Assembly (NCBI GenBank): GCA_903959355.1
Contig: CAJBWJ010000032.1
Location: 1 to 51,838, forward strand
Direction: 5' to 3'
Length of the DNA: 51,838 nucleotides
Source: an uncultured bacterium
GTDB taxonomy: Bacteria > Patescibacteriota > Microgenomatia > UBA1400 > PJMF01
Each line of letters begins with the position of its first letter. Position 1 is the stretch's first letter. The notes under the pieces are model-generated. The model did not search any database, was not told the DNA's origin, and saw only the letters and a list, made by a program, of their open reading frames with translations. Of the stretch, positions 25,341-33,657 are shown one piece after another. The translations under genes were made by a program, and so were the position numbers.

Positions 25341-28230
25341 CTGTAGTAAGCGAGCCGGGTCTCTCGTACTTTGGATATTTTCTTCCTTCACTCAAAGTCT
25401 GACAAATGCTCGAATTAGAATAGCAATATTTAGCCGCATCAGTTATCAATTGTTCCTTTTTTTCATCTGTGAAACCATATTCTGCTTGAGACTGGTCTAA
25501 ACTACTTCGCAATTCTGACATTACCTCTGGAGTTGGGTCTGTGTTACAACTAAATTCCGTGTAATCCAAACAATAAACCAGATCCATGTCGCTGTGTCTT
25601 TCATCAATCCAGCCGAGTGGATGTGGATGGTCTTCCGAATAGAATTTTGGAGGACATTTGCCACCAGCTTTCCAACGAGTTTCTCTGGCACAATTTTGAT
25701 TACCCATGCCATTGTAGTCGCCAATAGCTCCAGTCAACGATTCATAATCGATGTTATTTTTATCAAATGAACCCTGCCATTTGCTTATCAAGTGTTCCAT
25801 GGCTGCTTTAGCATCTTCTTTTAATGTTCCTCTTAGTGATCCGCCATCAAAAACTGATTTGGTTGGATCAAGTCCGGCCTCAGTCCAATGAATTCCAGCA
25901 ACTACTTCGCAGGGAATACCAGTTTCTTTTTCTGCGTATTCATAAGCCTCAATTAATTCTGGAGTAATTTGAATTGCTATTTCTGCAGTGAAAATATCTT
26001 TGGCATATTGAGGAATTTGAGTGGCGCTCGGTAAATTTTTGATATTTTTATATCCCTCACCACTACAAAATGATTTGTTTGCTCCGCCTATTGGATCGCC
26101 TTTGCAGCGACCAAGAAACATATCCTCAACTCTTTGACAGGAAAGGATGTAATCGTAGGTTTGATTAAAGGTATTACGCAATTTTTGTTGAATTTTACGC
26201 ACCATGAATCCAAGGCCAAAGTCTGGAATGAGCAAGTTTCCTTTGCTTGAACTTTCATTTTTACTGGTGGTGTCGCTAAAACCAAAACCAAAAGTATAGT
26301 GAGAGCAAGTCTCAACTAAATCTGTGTACCAACCGCCGTTTTTGTCTTTTTTAATTACTTCTTTATATTCACACTTATCTATTGGATTGATTTGTTGAGA
26401 GGTGCTTATGCCAAAAGTAGCATCTTTAATGGTGTAATATTTTGGAATGGCTCCTTGTTTACTAGTTCCGTCTGGATTTGTCATATCTTCAATAACATTG
26501 GTTTTGATCATGTCGAAAAATTCTTCTTCACTCCAAAAAATACTCAGAGCTTTGTTAACGTCTTTGACATTTTCTCCAATTGGCACAACTAAATAGGCAT
26601 TAACAATCATTGGAGGATCGAGTGGAGGACGGTCTTCATCGACAGTGAGTTCCCATTCAAATGGATTTAAAAATTTCGATCTTAATTTATTAGCAACTTC
26701 AGTATTAGAATCACTGGTGTAGCTGTATTGCCTCATATCTTTTGAAGCTGGTGTAAAAAGATCGCCTGCATTTTCCCAGTTCAGATCTTCTTGATTAAAA
26801 ATCATTTCAATTGCGCTGGCGGTGGCTTGTCTCTCATTTACTCCAAAACCGGATGCATCTATTTCTTCTCCGGCATCAGTAGTAGTGCTTTCTATAATTC
26901 TAAGAGTATCGTTTCTACATTTTGGAGAAGTGCCGTTAATAATGTCGATGAGAACTTTTTCAAGTGGCTTGATGCATTTTGGATATGGACAGTGAATAAC
27001 AGGATCTGGTTTAGTTTGAGCCAAGCTATAAATCATGTCTCTTTTGTCTTTTTGATCTGCAAGGTCTTTGTCGTTTTGTTCTTTTGGTTGCAAAATCATC
27101 TTGGTTAGCTCAAGAGAATCAATGTTGCCAGAAATTCTGGATTTGTTGGTGGCAAAATCTGGAATTTTAAAAGCGATGAAAATAGGAGCGTGTATTTTAA
27201 GATCAATCTGAGGCTTTTCTTGTAAAAAATAAAATTTATCGCCATCATCATCCTTTCCAGGATCTTGAGTTGGAACTAAAACAAGAAAAGCCAATCGATA
27301 TAAAGTATCCAAATCGATAGGCATTCTACCCACAGCTTCTCTCAATTTGGCAATTTTATTAATATCTACATTTGGAGGAGTGTATCCAGTATCAACGCTG
27401 TTTGCCGCATTATCTCCTCCAGCTATATCGAAGCAAACCTGTTGATATAGCTTTTCTTTGCTTAATTCTGGACGAATTTCTTGAAACCAACTTAGTAGGT
27501 CGGTCATTTTAAAATCAACATTTTCGACATGTTCTGTTGATGTCATGCTTCCAATCTCTGAATCTGTAACAACTCTACTGCTTCCATTCGTATCAACGGC
27601 AATTTTAAAATTATATTTTTTGTTAATAGTGCACTCATCGGTTACTTCGTTACAAATTTGCTCTATAGATACAAGATTTTGTGTTTTGGCCAAACACTGC
27701 TGATAAGAGGATAAGACTCTTTTCGCCACACCGGAAGAATTTAACATATAACTATCTTGAACGGTTTGATAATTAGCACCGAACATGCCTTCAAGTGAGC
27801 TGTTTTTTTGAGTTGTGTTTTTATCTTCCATGCCGCGGAACATTGGAATGCGAGCCTTGGTGAGATCTACAATATAAGGATCAACTCCTCCAAATATTGT
27901 GGGATTCAGGCCATTGTAAAAACTTTCTTCTGGAGGAGTACTACTGCTAAAGAACTTTTCAATATTTCCAAGCAGTTTCTTATCAATAGTCCACTGCATG
28001 GCTGCGCAATGTGCCTCGTAGCCCTGATCTTTGACCATGGCTATTAGGAGGTCACCATAATTGTAGCTTGGGCCTTTTGGCAGAAACATCGGCATGAGCG
28101 TAAAAGCATTTGCAGAATCTCCAATCTCCGAATCAGCGCTTTGAGCAAAAACAATGTTTTTTGAGGAAAAAATCAAAACTAAAAAATAGAATAAACTAAA
28201 AATCGCTCTTTTTGAAAATCGATTAAACAC
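25306..28230 (-). CDS. Secreted 974-residue protein with lysozyme/SLT-like region
   Basis: A signal peptide of about 29 residues (RAIFSLFYFLVLIFSS, cleaved at VFA) precedes a large Cys-containing outside chain. Most of it is not recognised. At about 757-830 TGIPCEVVAGIHWTEAGLDP resembles the catalytic start of SLT/goose-lysozyme domains, with Glu of HWTEAGLDP as the candidate acid, followed by a GGSLRGTL stretch in place of the usual S-G-GLMQ. GAIGDYNGMGN is near the expected later motif. A VirB1-like wall-cutting role would fit the T4SS setting. The start is GTG, with TATAAT 6 bases upstream. It follows the two VirB2-like genes and may form a unit with them. Confidence 0.75.
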   Translation of the reverse strand: MFNRFSKRAIFSLFYFLVLIFSSKNIVFAQSADSEIGDSANAFTLMPMFLPKGPSYNYGDLLIAMVKDQGYEAHCAAMQWTIDKKLLGNIEKFFSSSTPPEESFYNGLNPTIFGGVDPYIVDLTKARIPMFRGMEDKNTTQKNSSLEGMFGANYQTVQDSYMLNSSGVAKRVLSSYQQCLAKTQNLVSIEQICNEVTDECTINKKYNFKIAVDTNGSSRVVTDSEIGSMTSTEHVENVDFKMTDLLSWFQEIRPELSKEKLYQQVCFDIAGGDNAANSVDTGYTPPNVDINKIAKLREAVGRMPIDLDTLYRLAFLVLVPTQDPGKDDDGDKFYFLQEKPQIDLKIHAPIFIAFKIPDFATNKSRISGNIDSLELTKMILQPKEQNDKDLADQKDKRDMIYSLAQTKPDPVIHCPYPKCIKPLEKVLIDIINGTSPKCRNDTLRIIESTTTDAGEEIDASGFGVNERQATASAIEMIFNQEDLNWENAGDLFTPASKDMRQYSYTSDSNTEVANKLRSKFLNPFEWELTVDEDRPPLDPPMIVNAYLVVPIGENVKDVNKALSIFWSEEEFFDMIKTNVIEDMTNPDGTSKQGAIPKYYTIKDATFGISTSQQINPIDKCEYKEVIKKDKNGGWYTDLVETCSHYTFGFGFSDTTSKNESSSKGNLLIPDFGLGFMVRKIQQKLRNTFNQTYDYILSCQRVEDMFLGRCKGDPIGGANKSFCSGEGYKNIKNLPSATQIPQYAKDIFTAEIAIQITPELIEAYEYAEKETGIPCEVVAGIHWTEAGLDPTKSVFDGGSLRGTLKEDAKAAMEHLISKWQGSFDKNNIDYESLTGAIGDYNGMGNQNCARETRWKAGGKCPPKFYSEDHPHPLGWIDERHSDMDLVYCLDYTEFSCNTDPTPEVMSELRSSLDQSQAEYGFTDEKKEQLITDAAKYCYSNSSICQTLSEGRKYPKYERPGSLTTAILLNESGSGQ

Positions 28231-28236
28231 GCTTTG

Positions 28237-28242
28237 ATTATA
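28237..28242 (-). promoter_or_regulatory. -10 element of the 974-residue gene, leaderless
   Basis: TATAAT ends 6 bases before the GTG at 28230. It lies in the 27-base gap after the upstream pilin-like gene, so the gene can be expressed separately. Confidence 0.5.
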
Positions 28243-28257
28243 CTAACAATAGAGGCT

Positions 28258-29157
28258 CTAGGAAAGAATGCGAATGCCAAAAATTAATTCTAATAATTGA
28301 GCAATCCAGTAAGCTGCAAACAATAGAATAAAGCCTAGAATAGCTGCCGTAATTCTTTGTTTTCCCTCATCAATTGATTTGGAATTAGTAGCTCCAGTAA
28401 GCATTTGAAAGCCTCCTAAAACGAGAACCACAAAGAGAATAATTCCAGCGATTGGAAAAATGAATCCACCAAGAGCTTTGGAAATAATTCCACCAGGAGT
28501 AGTTAAGTCGCCGTCACCTCCACCAATCGTGATCGGATTGAGACCATTCAGTGTTCCTGCTGAAACGGTGGCGCTACTGATCCCGACGTCAGTGCTTTCG
28601 CATTTGCCATCTCTTTCCCAGCCACAGCAGGTTTTTCCGCCAGTCATTGGTACTTCGCCTCCACCACCTCCGCAAATACACTTTTTATCCTCAGTAGTGA
28701 GATAAGTTTCACCACAAAAAGCAGTGGTGTCATCAGGATTTGCAGTTAAGCATTGATCAAAAAAATCTCCGTCTTTGACCCAGCCGCAACAAACATCACG
28801 ATTAACAATCCATAAAATATTTGATTGTTGATAGGACTGCCATTGTCCTCCCTCGCAATTACAAGTTGCACCTTCTGGAACAGTGGCATCGCCTAAAGTT
28901 TCTCCGCAGCCATATTCGTTTGGATCTTCGTAAGCTCGACATTTGCCGCCACCCATAAACCCACAGCAATATTGAGTTCTAATTCCGTGACCTATCTGTT
29001 CAGTGGTTAGATTTGTACTTTCGCAATCACACATTCCTACGATATTAGCGTCATCTGCAGCAGTGAAATATTGTCCACAAGTGGCTGCCTTAGCGGCTCC
29101 AATAAAAAATAAGCTAAAAATTATCTGTAAAAAAGCTATTTTTATAATTTTTTTCAT
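28258..29157 (-). CDS. VirB2-like pilin with three cysteine-rich repeats
   Basis: 299 residues. After a signal peptide (cleavage near residue 25) come three repeats with the same cysteine pattern, CG..., CxC, CCG(F/W), C: residues 27-73, 84-136 and 148-186. Each contains five or six Cys and probably forms internal disulfides. The C-terminus (about 225-299) has two membrane helices separated by TGATNSKSIDEGKQRI, the arrangement of TrbC/VirB2 pilins in Patescibacteria. True VirB2 is only about 100 residues, so the ectodomain is an addition. GGAG stands 7 bases before the ATG, and the upstream paralogue ends 2 bases away, so the two are coupled. Confidence 0.78.
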   Translation of the reverse strand: MKKIIKIAFLQIIFSLFFIGAAKAATCGQYFTAADDANIVGMCDCESTNLTTEQIGHGIRTQYCCGFMGGGKCRAYEDPNEYGCGETLGDATVPEGATCNCEGGQWQSYQQSNILWIVNRDVCCGWVKDGDFFDQCLTANPDDTTAFCGETYLTTEDKKCICGGGGGEVPMTGGKTCCGWERDGKCESTDVGISSATVSAGTLNGLNPITIGGGDGDLTTPGGIISKALGGFIFPIAGIILFVVLVLGGFQMLTGATNSKSIDEGKQRITAAILGFILLFAAYWIAQLLELIFGIRILS

Positions 29158-29159
29158 GA

Positions 29160-30044
29160 TTACACTCCAAATCCTGGAATATGTAGTATAGATACTCCAA
29201 TGAATTGCAAAATAGTGACTGAAAAAATTACGAATAAGAGACCGATGACTGCAGAAGTGATAATTTCTTTGGCCTCTTTTGTTTTATTTGGGTCTCCTTG
29301 AGAGACGGAGAGCATGAAAGCTCCTACTAGAATCATCACCAGTACAATTCCGCCTCCCAGTCCTAGTCCAATGGTAATCACAACCTTAATAATGCTTTCT
29401 GGATTGCTAGGAATACAGCCAATAGCTGTCCAAATGCCTTTGGAGCTAAAACAATCAGCACAAGCTTGATACTGATCTGTGCCGGTTTTAATTTGTGCGC
29501 AGAGCTCATAACTGCCAATTAGACTTAGGTCTTCATTGCATTGCTCTGCAGAACATTGTGCTTGCACTGGCATTGAACTAGAAACAATAACAGTATTGTT
29601 TTCTGCTCCTTCAACCGAATCGTTTGAAAGATGGACCTCAAACTGATATGAGCAACCGCCTTTTATTTCTCTTCCAGGAATAGTGAAGTTTGTCTGTCCG
29701 TCAGTATAATCAAATAAAAGATATTTGAGGTCGTCTGTGGTTCCATCTAATTCAATTCCATCTGGCCAGCCACTACAACCACTGCTACCAATCAATCTGG
29801 CTTTTACTTTATGTTCTCCTTCTGGCAATGGAGTGCCATTGTTGAAAGCGAGGCCGGCGAGATTGATTGTCACATCTTCTCCAGCTACTACGCAGCCATT
29901 GAAGAAGTTACATTGTTTGCCATCACGAGATTGATAAGCCTCAACTGTCTCAATAATTGGAGCGGAATCAGCTGCAAGAACAAGGTCTTTACTCAATAAA
30001 AAAGAGAAACAAAAAAATCCAAAAACCAGAGCTATTTTTCTCAT
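29160..30044 (-). CDS. VirB2-like pilin with beta-rich ectodomain
   Basis: 294 residues from ATG 30044. I prefer this start over an in-frame GTG at 30053 because AGAGGTGA (30050-30057) is a strong ribosome site with good spacing only for the ATG. A signal peptide (cut near VLAAD) is followed by about 170 residues rich in beta strands and Cys, with CSGW, GCSYQF and CADCFSSKGIWTAIGCIP. The last 75 residues hold two membrane helices with QGDPNKTKEAKEIITSAVIG between them, the TrbC/VirB2 pattern. It is a paralogue of the next gene in the membrane part only; the ectodomains differ. Confidence 0.78.
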   Translation of the reverse strand: MRKIALVFGFFCFSFLLSKDLVLAADSAPIIETVEAYQSRDGKQCNFFNGCVVAGEDVTINLAGLAFNNGTPLPEGEHKVKARLIGSSGCSGWPDGIELDGTTDDLKYLLFDYTDGQTNFTIPGREIKGGCSYQFEVHLSNDSVEGAENNTVIVSSSMPVQAQCSAEQCNEDLSLIGSYELCAQIKTGTDQYQACADCFSSKGIWTAIGCIPSNPESIIKVVITIGLGLGGGIVLVMILVGAFMLSVSQGDPNKTKEAKEIITSAVIGLLFVIFSVTILQFIGVSILHIPGFGV

Positions 30045-30049
30045 TTTAT

Positions 30050-30057
30050 TCACCTCT
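30050..30057 (-). promoter_or_regulatory. Strong ribosome binding site deciding the start at 30044
   Basis: AGAGGTGA on the minus strand, 5 bases before ATG 30044. It is one of the few strong Shine-Dalgarno sites ahead of a gene in this window. Confidence 0.7.
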
Positions 30058-30100
30058 ATATTAAATCATTAAAAAGCTTTAAAACCAAGCTATTATTTAG

Positions 30101-30106
30101 TAGAAT
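30101..30106 (+). promoter_or_regulatory. -10 element of the SpoIID gene, leaderless
   Basis: TAGAAT ends 6 bases before ATG 30113; TTTAAA lies 17 bases upstream as a weak -35. It shares a 68-base divergent gap with the VirB2-like gene. Confidence 0.45.
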
Positions 30107-30112
30107 GAATTT

Positions 30113-31828
30113 ATGTTCTTTTCCCGTAGATCTATTTTTTTTATTTCGTTCTTTAGCCTTTTGATAGGAATGATTCTTTTTAAACTGCCTTCTTTCGTCA
30201 GTGCAGAAGATGTTTGCAATTCGGTTGAGTCATGTGGAGCAGAAATAGATAAAATCTCAAAAGATCTGGAAGCCTCAAAAAACGCCACCACACCTCTAGA
30301 AAAAGAAGTTAATGCCCTCGAATCTCGCATAAATTCAGCCAAAGCAGGCATTGCCAAGGCCAAGAAACAAGCGGCTGACTTGGCAATAAGTATTGAAAGT
30401 AGAGAAAAAGACTTGGTTTATCATTATGAGATTTTTTCTAATCGCGTGGCAGAGTCATATAAAAGAAAACGCACCTTTAATCCCCTTAGCCTTTTTTTAT
30501 CTAGTCAAAGTGCTAGTCAACTAACCAAAGATTTAGCCTATCAAGAATCTGCTCGTGCTCAGGATGATCGTTTAATAAAATCCATATCTGAAGAGATCAA
30601 CAAATTAAATGAAGACAAGAAAAAACTTGAATCTGATCAAGTGCGCTTATCTGCTTTATCAGAAAAATTAGACAAACAAGCGGAGTTTTTTAAGGGAGAA
30701 ATAGCCAAGGCGAAGAGCTATCAAAGTGAATTGAACGGGAAAATTGCAGCTTTATCAGCCAAACAGCAATCGATTCTTGCAGAAAAATCTGGAACATTTC
30801 AGACCACTGTGGGAGATGTTCCTTTAGCTGACGATCCAGCCAGTAGGCCAGATTATAATCCTGGTTTTTCTCCAGCTTTTGCAGCGTTCAGTTTCGGTGC
30901 TCCACATTTTAAAGGAATGAGCCAGTATGGAGCTTTTGGTAGAGCAAAAAGCGGGCAAAATTATGAAACCATTCTTAAGGCCTATTATGGCAGCGGTATT
31001 GAAATTAAAGATCATAATCCTGACCAAACAATTACTGTTGATGGTTACGGACAATATTCTTTGGAAGAATATGCCAAGAGAATTTATGAATTGCCAAATA
31101 GTTGGGGTGATGATGGAGGAATGGAAGCACTTAAAGCTCAAGCAATCGCTGCTAGAAGTTATGTTCTAGCAAGAGGCGGCACAATTTGTGCAACTGAAGC
31201 TTGCCAAGTTTTTAAGCCAGGGGCAAAAGGTGGCAATTGGGAAAAAGCAGTTAATGAAACCAGAGGTAAAGTAGTTTATGCTAATGGCCAGCCATTTTCG
31301 ACTTGGTATTCTTCCACTTCGGGTGGATATCAGGAGTCATACTCTGCAAATGGCTACTCTACACCAGGATTTTGGGATACATCTAATGGCCGCAGTGGTT
31401 GGACTGGCCAAGCATATGAAAAAGTTGCTGGTTCTCCATGGTTTTATAAAGCTTGGTATAAAACTAGAGGCGGAGACAACTGTGGCAAAGACAGTCCTTG
31501 GTTAAGAAGCGAGGAAATGGCAGATATATTAAATGCTTGGGTAGTTATGTATCAAGGTAATGGAGATAGCGGCAGAGTAACTCCAGAATCATCTTGTTGG
31601 GGCGGTAATCCTTATAGTAAAAGCGATTTGTCAAATATTGGTGGTTTTAATAGTGTAAGTGGAGTCAGTGTCCAATATTCTGATAGTGGCACAACAGCCA
31701 ATGTTACATTTCAAACAAATAAAGGCAGCGTAACAATCAATGGCAATGAGTTTTATAAGGCTTTTAACCTAAGAGCTCCTGGCAGAATTTCTTTGAAGAG
31801 TGGCTTGTTTAATATCGAGAAAAAGTAG
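30113..31828 (+). CDS. Coiled-coil SpoIID/LytB-domain protein
   Basis: 571 residues. A signal peptide (FFISFFSLLIGMILFKLP, cleaved near VSAED) is followed by a coiled coil of about 190 residues with Lys/Glu/Ala heptads, like EnvC-type hydrolase activators. The SpoIID domain occupies the rest: FKGMSQYGAFGRAKSGQNYETILKAYY is the GMSQYGA..A..G..y.eIL.hYY signature, followed by ALKAQAIAARSYVLA and FSTWYSSTSGGYQES. SpoIID is a lytic transglycosylase acting on peptide-free glycan in sporulators; here there is no sporulation context, so it probably remodels the wall for the secretion machine or for division. It ends 5 bases before the convergent VanW gene. Confidence 0.87.
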   Translation: MFFSRRSIFFISFFSLLIGMILFKLPSFVSAEDVCNSVESCGAEIDKISKDLEASKNATTPLEKEVNALESRINSAKAGIAKAKKQAADLAISIESREKDLVYHYEIFSNRVAESYKRKRTFNPLSLFLSSQSASQLTKDLAYQESARAQDDRLIKSISEEINKLNEDKKKLESDQVRLSALSEKLDKQAEFFKGEIAKAKSYQSELNGKIAALSAKQQSILAEKSGTFQTTVGDVPLADDPASRPDYNPGFSPAFAAFSFGAPHFKGMSQYGAFGRAKSGQNYETILKAYYGSGIEIKDHNPDQTITVDGYGQYSLEEYAKRIYELPNSWGDDGGMEALKAQAIAARSYVLARGGTICATEACQVFKPGAKGGNWEKAVNETRGKVVYANGQPFSTWYSSTSGGYQESYSANGYSTPGFWDTSNGRSGWTGQAYEKVAGSPWFYKAWYKTRGGDNCGKDSPWLRSEEMADILNAWVVMYQGNGDSGRVTPESSCWGGNPYSKSDLSNIGGFNSVSGVSVQYSDSGTTANVTFQTNKGSVTINGNEFYKAFNLRAPGRISLKSGLFNIEKK

Positions 31829-31833
31829 TTTTT

Positions 31834-33618
31834 TTAAATACCTCGCAAGTATTTAGCTGCCCACGGTCTATAGCTACTGTGATAAGAATCTTCTCGTATT
31901 ATTTCGCCATTTTTATCTTTTATAACATTGGTAAATTCTGATTTAATGCCACTGGCTGACCAATCAATTTGCTTGAGTTGTCCAGGTCTTAAGCTAGCGT
32001 CTGGAATATAAACGGTTGGCAAAGCTGGACTTTGGCCCCATTTTCTATAATTAATTATTTCAGTGGAACGGCCATCACTCGTGCCATAAAGTTTACAAAA
32101 CATATATAAATTTTCACTATCACTTTGGCAATTAATTAAAATGTGATTGCTGGTGTCATTAATAAAACGCAGGTCAGTTTCACCTTCAAAAACTGTAGCA
32201 TCAAAACCTGGTTCATTGCCAATTTCATAATAAGAAACGCGATAGGCATGAGGAAGACGGCGAGTTACCTTAAGACCAGCATTGAGTAGAGAGCGAAATA
32301 GAGTGCTGCTGACCTGGCAAACTCCACCACCAGGAGCCAATTTAGTTTCTCCAGCTTCTATAATATAGGCGTTTTTATAACCAGTTTTATCAGAAACTTC
32401 TCCAAGTATTTTATTGAATGAAAATTCTTCTCCAGGTTTTACGATGTGGTTACTAATACGACTAGTGGCTAAAGCTACGTTGTCGACACGATTGGGAATG
32501 GAATGAGCATACCAGCTTTCACCAAAGCCAATCACTTCTTTAATACCGAGGTCGTTGGCTTTTTCTAAAGTTACCGTTGCTATGGTACTTTTCATTGGTA
32601 TAGAAAAAGAATTTTCTCCATTTATTTGTTCTTCATTTTCAATTTTGTTTAAAAAATCTTCAACTATTTTTTTTGTAGAAACAGCATCAATTTCTAAGCC
32701 ATTTTTATCTGCGGAAAAATCTGTAACCTCTAGAGTATCTTTATCATAAATAAAACTCGCGTCGCTACTTGGACGATTAATTTGTGCTTTCAAATTATCA
32801 ATAAATAAATCGATTTTTTCTTGATCCAAACCATTTGGCCAAGCTAGAAAATTCATTAGTTCTTGATTAGAAATATCAATTTTTTGATATTCGTAGCTAA
32901 GGGTTAATTTTTGATCAATTAATTTTAAAGCTCTGTTTTTGCTCATTTCAATTTGTGATTGATCGAGAGCTAAGATAGGATGAGCCATAATTGCTTCTAC
33001 ATTAAAATCTTCCTTGCTCAGGTCTCTTAAGTTTTTATTCAAAACTTGCTTGTGCAGGGTTTGCCAGGTTTCATCACTAAGCAATTTGTCGCCTGTTTTT
33101 CCAGGTAAAATTTCTACTGTTTTGTTTTTTATAGTTGCATTCGGCTTTTCGCCAGGAAAATCCACCAAATCTTTTAGGTTCCCAATTAAAGCTTGAATTT
33201 TTTCTTGATCAAAATTTAATTGGACATAGTATCTTGCAGTTTTTTTGAAAAAATTGCTCTGATGACTACTTTCAAAGGCTTCAATCAACACGTCGTCCAA
33301 ATTATTTTTAATTGCTAGCTGATTGAGCTTAGCTTCTACTTCTTTATCTTTATAAAAGATGCTTAAAGAATCATTCTCAAAATCAATTTTATCCTGCATG
33401 TTTTCTTGAATTTTTATTTTTGCCTCATCTCTGGTCAATCCAGAAAGATTGATATCATCAATGTATGTTTTTGGATAAAAACGATCTTGATAATATTGAA
33501 AATAAACAAAAATTAGCCAAGCACTTACAAATAACAACAATATCCCCAAGGAAAGAAGGGCAGTGTTTGGTTTTTTTTGATTCAAGCTCCGCTTGATTGA
33601 TGAGTAAATTTTATCCAT
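31834..33618 (-). CDS. VanW family protein with peptidoglycan-binding-like repeats
   Basis: 594 residues. One membrane anchor lies near 22-42, and the rest is outside. Two repeated domains (about 55-190 and 215-350) resemble PG_binding_4, seen in the pattern of DINLSGLTRDEAKIKI. The VanW domain follows: ATSRISNHIVKPGEEFSFNKILGEVS, GGGVCQVSSTLF and RLPHAYRVSYYEIG, the last with the invariant His. The biochemical role of VanW is unknown; it accompanies vancomycin resistance genes in some Gram-positives and is common in Patescibacteria without them. The fold of the VanW domain may be a transpeptidase relative. The gene is convergent with the SpoIID gene. Confidence 0.88.
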   Translation of the reverse strand: MDKIYSSIKRSLNQKKPNTALLSLGILLLFVSAWLIFVYFQYYQDRFYPKTYIDDINLSGLTRDEAKIKIQENMQDKIDFENDSLSIFYKDKEVEAKLNQLAIKNNLDDVLIEAFESSHQSNFFKKTARYYVQLNFDQEKIQALIGNLKDLVDFPGEKPNATIKNKTVEILPGKTGDKLLSDETWQTLHKQVLNKNLRDLSKEDFNVEAIMAHPILALDQSQIEMSKNRALKLIDQKLTLSYEYQKIDISNQELMNFLAWPNGLDQEKIDLFIDNLKAQINRPSSDASFIYDKDTLEVTDFSADKNGLEIDAVSTKKIVEDFLNKIENEEQINGENSFSIPMKSTIATVTLEKANDLGIKEVIGFGESWYAHSIPNRVDNVALATSRISNHIVKPGEEFSFNKILGEVSDKTGYKNAYIIEAGETKLAPGGGVCQVSSTLFRSLLNAGLKVTRRLPHAYRVSYYEIGNEPGFDATVFEGETDLRFINDTSNHILINCQSDSENLYMFCKLYGTSDGRSTEIINYRKWGQSPALPTVYIPDASLRPGQLKQIDWSASGIKSEFTNVIKDKNGEIIREDSYHSSYRPWAAKYLRGI

Positions 33619-33657
33619 AATAGGAACGAATTACATTGTACTTTGTAGTTCATCGAT

